Origin: Purshia tridentata
Lineage: Eukaryota > Streptophyta > Magnoliopsida > Rosales > Rosaceae
Direction of reading: 5' to 3'
Length of the DNA: 64,000 nucleotides
Assembly (NCBI GenBank): GCA_003254885.1
Contig: QANT01007069.1
Coordinates: forward strand, 17,679-81,678
The translations under genes and the position numbers were made by a program. Below are positions 23,399 to 35,350 of the stretch, piece by piece. The first letter of the stretch is position 1, and each line of letters starts with the position of its first letter. The notes under the pieces were generated by a model. It saw only the letters and a list, made by a program, of their open reading frames with translations, was not told where the DNA came from and ran no database searches.

Positions 23399-26300
23399 TT
23401 TGAGGAGGTGGGTTTGGATTGGATTGGGTAGAGAGAGAGAGAGAGAGTGAGATTTGGTGAATTTGTAGTAAGGTTTGTGAGTGGAGAAGAAGAAGAGAAG
23501 AGGAGTAGAGAAGAAGAGAAAGTGAAAGGAAAGAGATGGAGTACCGAAAGACAAAGAGGATGCTTCCACCTCACCAAATGTTTCTGTGTAAAGTCCTTTC
23601 CTAAGAATCTTTTACGCGGTAGTAAATTGGTAATCAAGATATAATTAATTTCGACATTAATGGAAAATATTGATTTTAAAGATTTAAAAAATCAAACAAA
23701 ATATCATTACAAAAAAATGATAGCTACTTTTTTATTTTTACCCAAATACTATATTAAACTTGATGTACTGAAAATACATATGAAGACAGGTTAATCGGCT
23801 TTTAAGATTAGAAAAAATGTGAGACTTGTAATTGTCAAATCACTAATTAAAGTCTAATTAAACATTTAAATTCTAATTAGACAATTAAAAATATGATATT
23901 TAACTATTATAAGTAAATCAAAACTTTAAATAATAAATTATGAAATTAAAACTACAAATACAAGTTATAGAACACTCAAATTATCATGAATGTAAATTGT
24001 AATTTACTCAATAAAATATATATTAAAGATGCTATCAGAATTTGAGAGTAATTTTGTACATGCTTACCAACTAAAAACGGTTGGATTTGTGAGATGTGAT
24101 TTCGTTTGCACATCTCACACGTGTAGTCGACATGTGATTGAGTGAATTGTCAGGAATGTGGGGTCCAGTTGGCAACACCTTTCTCTTATCTTTTTTCCTT
24201 TTTTGTTTATTTTATCTCTTCCTTCCTTCCTTACATGTTTATGAACATAATGTAGCGTGCAGGTGATAAGAAACTAGAAAATCATGCTTTAATGACCACT
24301 GAATGATTAACTGCAAATTTTTGATTTATTACCTCAAAATATGAAAATAAAATGAATGAATATTAAACGGGGAGGATTTGCCATTTTGGTTGATGAAAGA
24401 TCTTTCTTTTTTTGGAATTTTGTGTGGTGCATATTATTATTATGGGCCTACACCCTAAGGCCCATTAAAGCAAAGAGAACCCCACCGACGACTCTAGGTA
24501 ACAGTATTTATTGAAATTATGAGTTAGCTGCAGGTTGCACTGTAATTAGTTAGTTAATTAATCTTAGTCAGTGGGTCAGTGGTCAGTGGTTGCATTAACT
24601 TTACTCCCAAGTCAATTGAGAACGCATTAACAATGTTGCTTTCGAGGTTGGATGATCCTTTTATTTTAATAACATCACAACTCTCATAGCAAATGAGTGA
24701 CAATAATGACATAATAAGCCTACCAAATTTCGATGCCAAAGTTTCTATTTGGAATAAAGGATATGTACTTGAACAGCAGATATATTATATATATGTTGCA
24801 GAGTTCAATTAAATTTCAGTGCCACTGCCACCCACATCGGTTATGGCTCAGAAATTTCCATCATAGGAGTGCATTACTTCAATGCAGAAAGATAAATCTT
24901 TGAGGGGATTTTTCCAAAAAGTCAAAAGATCACAAGTTATCTACACCCAAGCTTAAAAGAGAGTTTGGAGGATAGAACATAGGTATTTCAAGCTCTGCTT
25001 TGATAGCTAAGACTCGTTAGAGTGTCTTGCAGAACCGAAACTTGTGCAGCATGCTCAAGATTTGCTTGCTGATTTGGTGCACCACCTTGTGCATGTCAGC
25101 ATGCGCATTACCTACTTCAAGGTTTGTTGGGGTGGCTAGGTGTGTTTGGATCATGTTCTATTAAGTCAGCTAATGGTCTGTTGCTTCTAATGGGCCTGCC
25201 CAAATTTGGATTGGGGTTGGGTTTAGCTGCTGCTTATAGATAGTTTGGGGTGACTGACTAGACTTTGCAAAGTCTTCGGAGATAAATGTTTATTTTTAAA
25301 TTGGAACATATATATGATCCCATGATAGTAGACACGCATCTGTTCCTGCATGCACATGCATACATGTGAGTGTATTTAGTTAGATTCTTAGATACATGAT
25401 AGTATAGCAAAATGGTCCAAAAGAACCACAATATACATATGAAGGGCATGCCTATGTTTGTCATGTAAAGAGCAAATTGTGTGTCATACATGTGCCACAA
25501 AGGTAATATGAGCAATTTTGATTGTTCCCCCTGTTGCTTACCCAATAATATCCACATTATCAGCATAATGGATGATAAAAGTTGTGGAATCTATCATGGC
25601 ACACTCACAATTCAATATAATGAGGGTATAATCTTCTTTGGCCGGTCCAAAATTAGCCAAACCGATATTGCACACGACTATCTGGTCTGGGATCTGGAAG
25701 AAAAGCCTTCAAAAAAGTCATAGAAACATAAAGAATCCATATTCAACCCTCCAAGTCCTATATCTCCTACATCACAACCGCAAAAGTGGTGAATTAAGTC
25801 AAGGTCTTATACCATTTGTCACCTGTAATCTGTCATCACAGTGCAGTTACAAATAAGGGTTACAATCTGTCCACAACACAAGTGATTCAATTCCAGCTGA
25901 ACTATGGCCTCGTAACCTTTTCACTTTTCCTATACTCTGGTGCCAGCGGTCAATGGCTGTCACCATGTCACAGCCACCAGGAGGGAGCAGTTCATAAAAG
26001 GGGAGAAGGGGACATTCTTGACTAATCCCATATCTTGTTCCAGCTTGGAGAATAATTTATTAAAGCCAAAAATGATTTATCTAATTGCTCACTGGCAGAG
26101 ACATGTTCAACTAATACTGAAGAAGTGAAGAGTGGTACAATTAGCTCGTTACCTCCTCCAATGACACCTTGTTTACAGAAGACTTTCGAGCATCCGCTAG
26201 CCACAGAACAGAAAATTTCATCATCAGCCTTGCCTATTCATGAGCATTCTTTAGAGGCACCTATTCTGTTATCAAGCCCACTAACATATAAGAAAAATAA

Positions 26301-26409
26301 ATACCTTCGAGAATTTCTTCAAGGTATCAGCTGATACAACCCATCACATCATATACAAACACAGAAACATCAGACAAGCAATTTAAAACATTAGGTACAA
26401 TTTAACCTT
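23399..26409. other. Spacer with one unexplained open stretch
   Basis: AT-rich sequence upstream of the NHL gene and downstream of the ceramidase-like gene. I see no complete gene. The plus strand at 26056-26334 stays open for 92 codons with protein-like composition but no recognised family. It may be a gene fragment, 3' UTR of the minus-strand gene, or chance. Confidence 0.45.
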
Positions 26410-28105
26410 TCATTTCACAAAGATCATAATATAATAAAAAGTTTCACTAACTGCAGAACCAAAGTACCTTTGACATTTTAAGTTTCTTTGCATGAGCATA
26501 ATACTGAGCAGAACAGGGACCATCACCGAAGACAAATGCTCCAAAGAGTGCCCACTGATCATGTAATGATTTGCATGGTATATTTTCCTGTCAGCAAAAG
26601 CTTCAAATTTGGAGAGAAGGTAAACCCCTGTAAGCAATCTGTATTAGATGAATGAGAAGAGTAGATTCACTGAAAGACAAGAAAGGGAAAAGAAAGAAAG
26701 CAATACTACCTCACCAAATGATGAACGAGACCTACCTGATGCCCAAAGCCAATATCTCGAGTGAGTATATCTGGGTGGGAACACAAATGTCATTACTGGA
26801 ATTGCTATACATGGAATAAACTGGAACATCATGTACAATCTGGTATCATTATATGTTCTGCAACCAAGTTGTGAACCATATTTAGCAAACAAAAGAAAAA
26901 AAAAAAATAATTCATGCATACCTCAAAAATAAGAGTTTAGCACAACAACACAGAGAAAATGCAAAGCTTGAAACACAAAACTAACCTTTCAAACGCAGTA
27001 CTAAGAAAAGCAATGAAAAGGAGTGCAAATAGACAACCTAAACCAGTCCTCCCTCCCACTTTCTCCACTATAAAACTAGAGAAAAGTGAGGAGTATGCAA
27101 TCATCATCTGCAATTCAGAATCTACTTCAACCATTGCAATAAATTTAGAGAAACAGGAAAGGTGGAAAATGCCTAAAAGAGCCCAGTTCCTCTCCTTGTT
27201 TACCAGAAAACCCATGGAGCATAACATTTTATTTTCTTCTTTTTCACTCATGCTCTTTTTGTTTATAAAAAAAAAAAAAAAAATAGGGACCGCATATCAA
27301 GTTCGCCAACTGGGTAGACACTTGCACTGGCATACATTTATTTTCCCCTTTTGAGTGAGAATTTGATTGAATTAGGCACAGTTGAGAGGACAGTTTTGTT
27401 TTTGTTAGTCTAGAATTTTATAAAATAGAGCAAAGACATTCTCCCAAAAGAAATAACAAACAGAGCAATTGGTACAAACAAATAGCTAAAATTGAGAGCT
27501 GTTGGATGAAATTCAAATGCTAACCGGCAAGTTGTCCCATGTTACTCTATTATCCTCGGGCTTCAAATGATAATAAGCAGAGCCAAAAGCCAGCCCTGCT
27601 ATTCCTGCATAGAATAGTGCCCAGCCCCAAACTTCACCTGGCAAACTAAAACCAAAGCAACCCAAAATTAACTCCAATGACATCAACTATAAGAAAGAAA
27701 TCATAGTATCAAGTAATATAGAATGTAGAAGTACAGAACCTGATGTTGAAAAGGCCTCCTTGGACACAGAAAACAAAACCCAGAACCCCAACAACCAAAA
27801 ATGGGAAATTTGTGATCACATTCAATGTGTTAGGCACTCCTGTCAAAAACCCAGATAACAAAATTAAACAAAACATACATAAACAGTAAGAAATAGAAAT
27901 AGAAAGAGAAAGAAAAAGAAAAAGACGGGAAATTTGAAATTTGGGTACCAAGGAAATTGCGCATATCAGCATAGAGATGGTGTTCTGGAGAGTGAGAAAT
28001 CTTGGGAGTGACCAACATGAAGAACATCAAACACAGAAACGCTCCTCCCCACACACGCCTTCTCTTTCCTCTAATCGCAAGCTGTTGAGTTACCATCCAC
28101 ACCAT
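26410..28105 (-). CDS. Ceramidase/Per1-like multi-pass membrane protein
   Basis: Member of the ceramidase superfamily of seven-span membrane hydrolases; plant members are mostly uncharacterised. Minus-strand exons: 28105-27949, 27839-27740, 27645-27525, 27107-26986, 26857-26736, 26627-26410. All phases join and the total is 279 residues. Landmarks are a basic N-terminus before the first span, YADMRNFLGVPNTLNVITNF, then GSAYYHLKPEDNRVTWDNLP, then YTHSRYWLWASG and a final ISGHSLEHLSSVMVP. The His, Asp and Ser residues in these motifs correspond to the metal-binding pattern of this superfamily. Exon 4 (27107-26986, starting MMIAYSSLF) is divergent and easy to miss. The last exon reads on to a stop at 26410, giving an odd tail after LMQRNLK; a splice donor at 26467 and a further 3' exon are possible. 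Enzyme activity on ceramide is not shown. Confidence 0.8.
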
Positions 28106-31100
28106 CTCTCTCTGTCTCTCTGTCTCTCAATGTAAAGGTCACTCCTTTTCTGTCTCTTAGTGCACACTGCCTTTCCTCTTGTCTTTAGATTCGAATGCGT
28201 GTGTTACAGTGCCAACTTTCTTTTCCGCTTTCATTTTGATTTTCAGATTTTTGATGTTGAGATGTTTTCGCTTTTCAAAAGGGACCAATTTTAAGCAATT
28301 TGCAGATACATTTGCATGTGTTTGTTGTTTGTGAAAGTCCCTTTTGTCATGGACTCTGTTGTTGAATGTTGGTTTCTAATATTTCATAGTTCATACTCGG
28401 TTTAGCAAGAAGATCATGCCTAGCCCGCGTGGCCACGTGTACTCCTTGTGGAAATCAACGGCGGTAAATGGCCTGTGATCTATGACTAATAACAGTCTCG
28501 TATTTTACGAATAAACTAAATCTTCGAGGCAGTCCCGACTCCCGCCCCTCTTCTCGGATTACAACTTTAGTTTGAGAAGATGCTCCTCTCAAATTCAACT
28601 TTAATTGGTTTTTCAAGGGGAATTTTGGTCTGTTTATATCTCCTTATTGTTATTAATTATGCTCGAGCCATTCAAAGTATGTACAACTATAAAGAATAAT
28701 AACAACACAAAAAATACTAATATGGTCTTTGTAGTTTTAACTGTTTAAATGCTTTTTCAATTAAGTTCATGTCGTTAGATTTTTTTTATAATTAACAATA
28801 AATTGAAAAAATTTCGTCAATTTATCAGAAAAAAAAATTAATTTGCCATACTTCAAATCGGTTCCTTATGCATTTAAAACATAATGAACCAAAATTTTAT
28901 TTAACAAGTTGATGGGTCTCTCTATTTGTCATTGATTAAAAACAAAACCTACCTACATGTGTATGGGTTAACAAATTTAAACTATAATGACCAAAATTGG
29001 TTATCTTTCCTAGTAACACAATTTGACACCTCATCTTGTAAGGATGAAGTCAAACAAATTTTCAAAGAAGATTATAAATTTTGTAGATTAATAATTAAAG
29101 AAGAAATATTTTCATATATGTAAGGGAAATATACATCTACATTCTCATATGTTAATCATGTGATCACTTATTGCGAGAATTTTCTCCGACTTAAATAGTG
29201 TTTGCTACTGCTTGCTTGGCCCCAAAAAATAGTGTTTGCTAGTGGAGCTTAACTATGGTTGAATGCATCCACCAAAACCTTTTGTTTTCTTGTATGAGAT
29301 GTATACTTGTATCTACCACTATAACCATAAGCTATCTTTCTATCAGAGCACCACAACTTCCCAAGAACAAGACAAAACATGAAAGAGAGCAACACCTTGT
29401 CACCTCACACATTACATATGCCCACATTCTCCTTGATTATACCACATGTATGATTATCAAATATATATCGTACGTGCTCTAATTCCTTATATATCAATAA
29501 ATGATTCTTCATTTTTTTTGCGATATAAAATTGGACCAATACACTAATCAGGCCAATTTTCTTCAAGGTAATGAAATCCGCCATTATCATGAGCTAAATG
29601 GGAAGTCGAAACTGGGTTAATAACATAATAAGACCAATTGGAAATTCAAATACTTACGTATTTAATTTCAATCATGCTTCATTGTATATCCTGGTCTCTC
29701 AATACAGTGTTTAAATTCAAATCTGACACAAAAATTTAACAGCAGAGGCAGTCAGGCAAATATATATATATAATTTAAACCAAAAAAATACTGATAGCAT
29801 TGGCCTTGGTACACCAAAAACATAGCATGTCCTTGTTTCAGACACGGTAGCAAGTTTTGATGTTGTGGGCTTGGATCCTCTGTCTGTGGTCCTACAATAC
29901 AAAAATATATACACAACTTTGTTTTTAAAATTGACCATAATTTTTTTTTTGGGGGACTAATATTGATAATCAGGTTGAGCATCTCACTGTCACAGTTTGT
30001 AACACGCAAAGGCATGATCTCCTGTGTATTACCATTAAAATATGGCTTCTGCAGATCCACAAAAGACATTGCTTCCACAACAATTAGAGCATCATCTTTT
30101 TGTTTCTCAAGTATTCAAATTTCTTAATCCCAAAAACCAATATCAAATTTAGAAAAAAAACTTCTATATCACGATTGTATATACCTTATGTGTATCAAAA
30201 AAACAACTAGCCTAGCAAAACAAAACAAAAACAGAAAGCAATAAACCGTAATTAAACACAAAAAGCAACCAGTCATGTTGCCAATCAAAATCACACATTT
30301 CGTTAATAGAAAAAGCATTTTCTCCCATATCATAAACATAACAATTCGAATTAGAGTAACAGTGGAGACAAGAAAAGGATAATTGGACCCATGTTGCTCA
30401 AAGTGAGAGATAAAGTGATGTTTTACCCTCTAATTATGTGGTGGTCCCACTTCATCATCAGAATTCAGACAAGAAAAACATTGATAATAACCCCAAAAAA
30501 AAAATTGATAATAAATCAGAGGGACCACAAGAACCCCATCCGAGATGGTAGAGACATTTATGAGATGTATATTAAATCTGGGAAACCCCCGGTAATTGAT
30601 GTATGAAAGACCGTACTGGATATATGGATGCACCGGATCAAATGGTGTTGATGCCTGTACCGAAACAAAATCTCCCACGTGCAACCACACAACCAAACAC
30701 CTCAACATACGGATAAGCATAAGTGAGGAGATTTGACTAAACTGCCCTGCCCCACCCTCTGTATACATCACTTAAAATCCAATATTCTGTGGGCAATACA
30801 GCCAATACCGTTCCCTCCACAAATACTAGAGACCACAGCCACATGAAAGAGCAGAAGACACAGTAGTGTTGAAATTATAGGGCTCTATTCCCAAGCACCC
30901 TCGCATTATAACAAAAATAGACACAAAAAGTATATAAATATAAAATTTCTCACCAAAAATGATATAAACAACAGGATATTGCCTATATACATCACATCAA
31001 AATCTCTTTTCTCAGACAAAAATAAACAAATAAAAAATATCTCTTCTCTTCTTTCAATCAAGCAAATAATAAGTGAGGTTTTTTTTCTGGCATATAAAAA

Positions 31101-31479
31101 AAAAACCCAATAAGGCAATAACCAGTGGAATCTATGAGAGTAATACAAGCTGTACAACTTTCCACTTCCAAAATGACAGTTTGATAGACAGCGATGACCA
31201 ATTAAAAAGATAAAAAGCTCCCCAAATCACAGAAAAATGAAGGCTAGCTAGCTGCGGCTAATTTACACTAAATGATAGAGAAGAGATTTAATAAGGGCAT
31301 ATTTGGATGTTGGGCAAATAGTTGAACAAACATAAGCAGAAGCAGCAGTAGTAAGTGGATCTAAATTACACATCCAATAACCCCTAAATCTTAATTAGTG
31401 GACCAAAAATTAACAAAATAAAAATAAAAATAGAAACCAACCAACCCAGCAAAATTAATTTTATTATATTTTTTCTTCA
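28106..31479. other. Intergenic spacer
   Basis: The ceramidase-like gene's upstream region carries a G-box (CCACGTGT near 28432-28439). The rest is AT-rich. On the minus strand at 29955-30078 there is a short protein-like stretch (starting MEAMSFVDLQKPYFNG) that ends in a run of Lys/Pro codons; I read it as a fragment or chance. No RNA gene or transposon ends could be defined. Confidence 0.4.
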
Positions 31480-32433
31480 TCACTTGCCAGTGCCACTGCC
31501 TCTGTTGATCATGTCCTTGTACCTTATGATGGAGTCCAACCTTTGCAGCTTCAGCTGCTGCTTGAACCTGTTGATGAAGTCATCAGCCTTCGCATCCACC
31601 TCATCATCATCAGCCTCCGTCACTTTAGCCTTCCTCTCCCTCACAGTCGCAGGCCGGCAAGACTCGACGATGTCCTCCGCCTGAAAATGAGAAAATGCAG
31701 ACCTGGAGCTTGCCGACTTCTTCATCTTCTTGGGAAGCTTTGGCGGCACCTCACCAGAGGCCGGTTGGGTGTCTGACTTGGTCCTTGTTACGCGGCTGTC
31801 ATGGAGATTTAGCTGACTGTAAATCTCATCAATGCTCTGTTCTGGTTCTGATTCTGCGTCTGCTTCCGGTTCTGCTTCTGGGTCTCCTGGGAAATGGTCT
31901 TCGTCTTCCTCGAATTCTTGTTCTTGTTCTTCAGGAGCTTGTTGATGATGAAGACCGTAATACGGGGGTTCTTCTGGTTCGTGGGTTTGGTGCAAAGTGG
32001 TGGTGGTGGGGAGTTGGGGAATGTGGAAGTTGATGGACTTGAGGCGTTGAAGCAGAGAAGGAGATCTGGTAAGTTGGGGCTGTTCTGGTTCATGGGTCAG
32101 GGTCAGGGTCTGGGTCTCAGTTTCTGGAGGTTTCTCAAAATTAGAGGTGGTGGGTGGGTCTGGAGATCTGTAGGCGTACATGTTGAGGTTGAAGGATTTG
32201 AGCCTCTGCAACATAGATGGAGATCTAGCAAGGTGATGGTCTTGGCGTTGTTGATGGGGTTGTTGTTGTTGTTGTTCGTGGTGTTTTTGTGTGCCTAAGT
32301 TTGAAGCTATGGCAATGGTGCCTATCATAACGTTGAGGAGCACAAAGAAGACAGCTGGGGTGAACCAGCTGTTCATGGAAGCCCAAATTGAGGGCAGGGA
32401 TGACACAGAGTCCTCAAACATGGCTATGGGCAA
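31480..32433 (-). CDS. DUF4408/DUF761 protein, A70-like
   Basis: Single-exon protein of 317 residues resembling the plant 'PAMP-induced protein A70' group; the molecular role is unknown. The N-terminal DUF4408 block has SLPSIWASMNSWFTP followed by a hydrophobic segment at about 25-46, probably a membrane anchor. The middle is disordered and acidic (runs of Glu, Asp, Gln, Pro). It contains two copies of a motif of the form LxRSPSxLQRLKS, near residues 68 and 121. The C-terminal DUF761 block is VDAKADDFINRFKQQLKLQR followed by LDSIIRYKDM. In-frame ATGs at 32433 and 32421 are both possible starts. A G-box-like GGCACGTGTC lies near 32630 in the upstream region. In Arabidopsis a DUF761 gene sits near B3GALT12, consistent with the order here. 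Confidence 0.85.
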   Translation of the reverse strand: MPIAMFEDSVSSLPSIWASMNSWFTPAVFFVLLNVMIGTIAIASNLGTQKHHEQQQQQPHQQRQDHHLARSPSMLQRLKSFNLNMYAYRSPDPPTTSNFEKPPETETQTLTLTHEPEQPQLTRSPSLLQRLKSINFHIPQLPTTTTLHQTHEPEEPPYYGLHHQQAPEEQEQEFEEDEDHFPGDPEAEPEADAESEPEQSIDEIYSQLNLHDSRVTRTKSDTQPASGEVPPKLPKKMKKSASSRSAFSHFQAEDIVESCRPATVRERKAKVTEADDDEVDAKADDFINRFKQQLKLQRLDSIIRYKDMINRGSGTGK

Positions 32434-34039
32434 TGGTTACAGTGGGTGTGGGCTAGAGAGAGAGAGACGGTGAGAAGAGAGACAAGGCCAGAAATAGAAA
32501 GCTCTCTGCTTCTTCTATCTCTCTCTCTCACAGTCTCCTTGCTTTATTTCGGTGGATATTTTCGTCATCCTGTGCAGGTATGTGATAATTTTTCTGAAAA
32601 ATGTAATTTTTCCTTTTTGTGATATTGACGGCACGTGTCGGTGAGTGATGGGTCTGTGTGAAGCAGACAGAAAAGAGAAGAAGAGGTGGTTGTGTAAGGA
32701 AGGAAATGTGAGCTTGTGGTTGTGGTTGTGGTTGGACTTAATAAAGGTGGCGAGCGAGAGCGGGAACAGGGAAGTGACAAGGCATCTATTGCACTTCGCT
32801 GCCCCCCTACAAAACGGCAGCGTTTTTCCAAGGTTCTCTCCATTCTTCACAGACACTGGGTTTTTTTTTTTCTCCATTCTTCACAGACAGTGGTTAATCA
32901 CACATTTGCTGAAGAAACCAAAAAAGCAGTTGGGTATGTCCAAAATGTAAATTCAAAACAATCACACACATGATAGTATCATACTATAAAAAAGTGGCTA
33001 GCAGAAGCTCTCTACAAACTGGGAAATAATTTAGGTATAATGGTGTGGTAGTAGGAAGATCTATTTGATACATCTGTCATGACTTTGATTAATGATTACA
33101 TGATTTTATGGGACCTAGCTGTGATATGAGTTATGAATACTCTACATGTATTATGTACAAGGTATTCAATTCAATTTCACAACTTGAAACTGAGGTAGTT
33201 CCAACTTCCAAGTTTAAGTAGCTCCCTAGTGTGGACCAAAAAAAAAAAAAATTAAAGGTAGCCCCTACTGTTTCACTAAAATATTAGGCTGAAAAATAGG
33301 AACATGGGCAATGGGTATGGTCGGCATTGCCCATATTAATTTTAATTAAAATGTCAACACATAGTAACATGGGCCTCCTCTTCTTCCTTCTCCATTATTT
33401 ACAAAATTCAAGCAACCTTGTAATTAAGCTTCAACCAATATGTTGGTCAACCAAGGATGCATTTATTAGCCATTGGACCGCTAGCGATCGATCGATTAAA
33501 GTGTACATGTTGGCAACTATGAAGGACAGACGTCGTGGGGGTGCTGTGTCACTGTGTCAGCACTTCCACCGCCGTACCAATGGCGGCCGGAAAAGTCGTT
33601 TTGGATGACTCACTAGCGGCTGTCTTATGCTGTGGCCACGTGGAATCAAAGCTAAAATTAGAAAACAAAATCAGGAGTCAGGACCGTTACACATCTTAGA
33701 ATAGGGCCGCCTAACCCGAGCCCATGACCCAAAAAAAGGGCTCACAAGCTTTACTCTCTTCTCTCATGTGGGCGCATCCTAGCCCAAATTTGTCTAAGCC
33801 CAATTGTTTAAGGTCGGGTCAACCCAAAATCCAAATATTTCACATGTAACTGTAAGTCGGATTTCCTTGGTTTTTTTTTATAAGTCCATTTAGACAAAAG
33901 TAAAGATTAAAAAGCTCATATGCGGAAGACAATTTCATTGTCAATCTATTTTTAAAAAACCCAAACGCTACAATAATGCCGTTCCTATAGTGCGCTACAG
34001 TACTACTTTTTTTTTCTTATAACTGCAATTTTTTATTTC

Positions 34040-34380
34040 TTACATTTAGATAATTGTTATTATCGAATAGTAACTATTATTACTTTACAAAAAAATAAAA
34101 TAAGGCAATTTATATAAATCTTACATTTTTTGTTTTTGCATAAACATAAAACAAAAAAATGAAGTTTTTTATTTTTATTTTTCCCACATCTAGAGAAAAA
34201 TTAGGTTTGTAACTACATATTATTATTACTGTCCGATAGTTGCAATACCTAATTGTTACTGTCTGATAATAACAATTACCTTATTGTTATTGTCGTCCGA
34301 CCATAACAATCAATGTAGTTTATTGTTAGTATGATAGTAACAATCACCTTATTGTAACAATCATGTATTGTTACTATCAT
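34040..34380. repeat. Array of short inverted repeats built on ATTGTTA
   Basis: At least six half-sites of the form AATTGTTACTG or CAGTAACAATT recur on alternating strands at roughly 20-50-bp spacing. Examples are AATTGTTACTGTCTGATAA followed by TAACAATTACC, and TTATTGTTATTG followed by CCATAACAATC. Adjacent arms could form small hairpins with loops containing GTC(T/C)GA. This is probably the interior of a decayed foldback element. Confidence 0.55.
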
Positions 34381-35129
34381 ACAAGAAAGACATATGAAAC
34401 TTTAAATAATATAATTAGGATCCAAGTAATATTATACAATATAATGAGATAAAAAAGAAAAAGAAAAAAAATACAATGAGCTTAGTTAGATGTGCGGCTA
34501 TTACTATACTTCTCATTATCAAAAGCTTTCCAAGCCTATCTTCTCTACTCATGCTTCTCCTGAAGTAAATAAAACCAACATTAATTACTCATATTGAGAC
34601 ATCTTCATGCAAATTTTTTCAAAGGTGTAGACAATATCCAAGAACAAAACTCACAAGCACCACCGTACAAACAAATAGGAGAAGGAACCCAACTTACACC
34701 TTTTTTACTCAGTTGTGCCTACAATAACATACAAACAGAGATTTCACATCAGCATGTTGGATCTTATGGAGGCTTTCTAGTATAGTGATTAGGATGAAGT
34801 CCCCTAAACTAAGCCACATTCCTTAAAGTCCGGGTGTTCAGAATCCAAAGCTTTATCTACTCTATACCCACTCAGAGGCTGCAAGTTTTCATCAAGATGG
34901 AATCGTTCACAACTACAGTCTCAATACTGTATACAACATCAACTTGATAGAGCATTGAAAGTATGTATGCACGATTTGCTCAACTATCTGATTAGTGCAA
35001 GAATTGAAGACATGACCTATGTTTAAATATTGTTATTTAGAATCAAATATTTACAAATTGAACATACTTAGAATCCAATATTACTGTCGGACAATTAATA
35101 TTACATAAAAAAGTTTATTTAGTAATCAA

Positions 35130-35350
35130 AGACAGGGTTAAAGCAACTGCTAAAGGCTGATATCAAGCTATTTAGAGTAACAATATAAAATTACAATATT
35201 AAGAGTACCAATATCAAGCACTTATCTATTGTTAGCTATTGTTAATCAAAGGCTATGTTCCCAGCCTTGTTAGCGCTAGCCTTATTGTTAGCTAACTACG
35301 TTTAATCAAAGGCTACCTTATTGTTACTAGCAACGTTAATCAAAGGCAGA
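35130..35350. repeat. Degenerate tandem repeats with core GTTAATCAAAGGC
   Basis: The core GTTAATCAAAGGC or TTTAATCAAAGGC occurs at 35241, 35301 and 35335, with weaker related words such as GTAATCAAAGAC at 35130. TTATTGTTAGCTA and TTATTGTTACTAG words lie between. No coding potential is seen. Confidence 0.5.

Noticed and set aside
22682-23431. Long frames overlapping the NHL gene on both strands
   Set aside because: They are shadows of a GC-rich coding exon, with Pro/Ser- or Gly/Val-rich content and no known motifs.
27709-27972. Minus-strand frame with poly-hydrophobic sequence inside the ceramidase-like gene
   Set aside because: It is an unspliced read-through of intron 1 and exon 2. The spliced model gives consistent phases and family motifs.
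13913-28105. A sphingolipid gene cluster (desaturase plus ceramidase-like gene)
   Set aside because: The two genes are 11 kb apart with unrelated genes between, and the ceramidase-like protein has no proven sphingolipid role.
30430-30771. Minus-strand 113-residue frame in the 28-31 kb spacer
   Set aside because: It has no recognisable family, is composed partly of simple AT-rich sequence, and lacks splice or promoter context.
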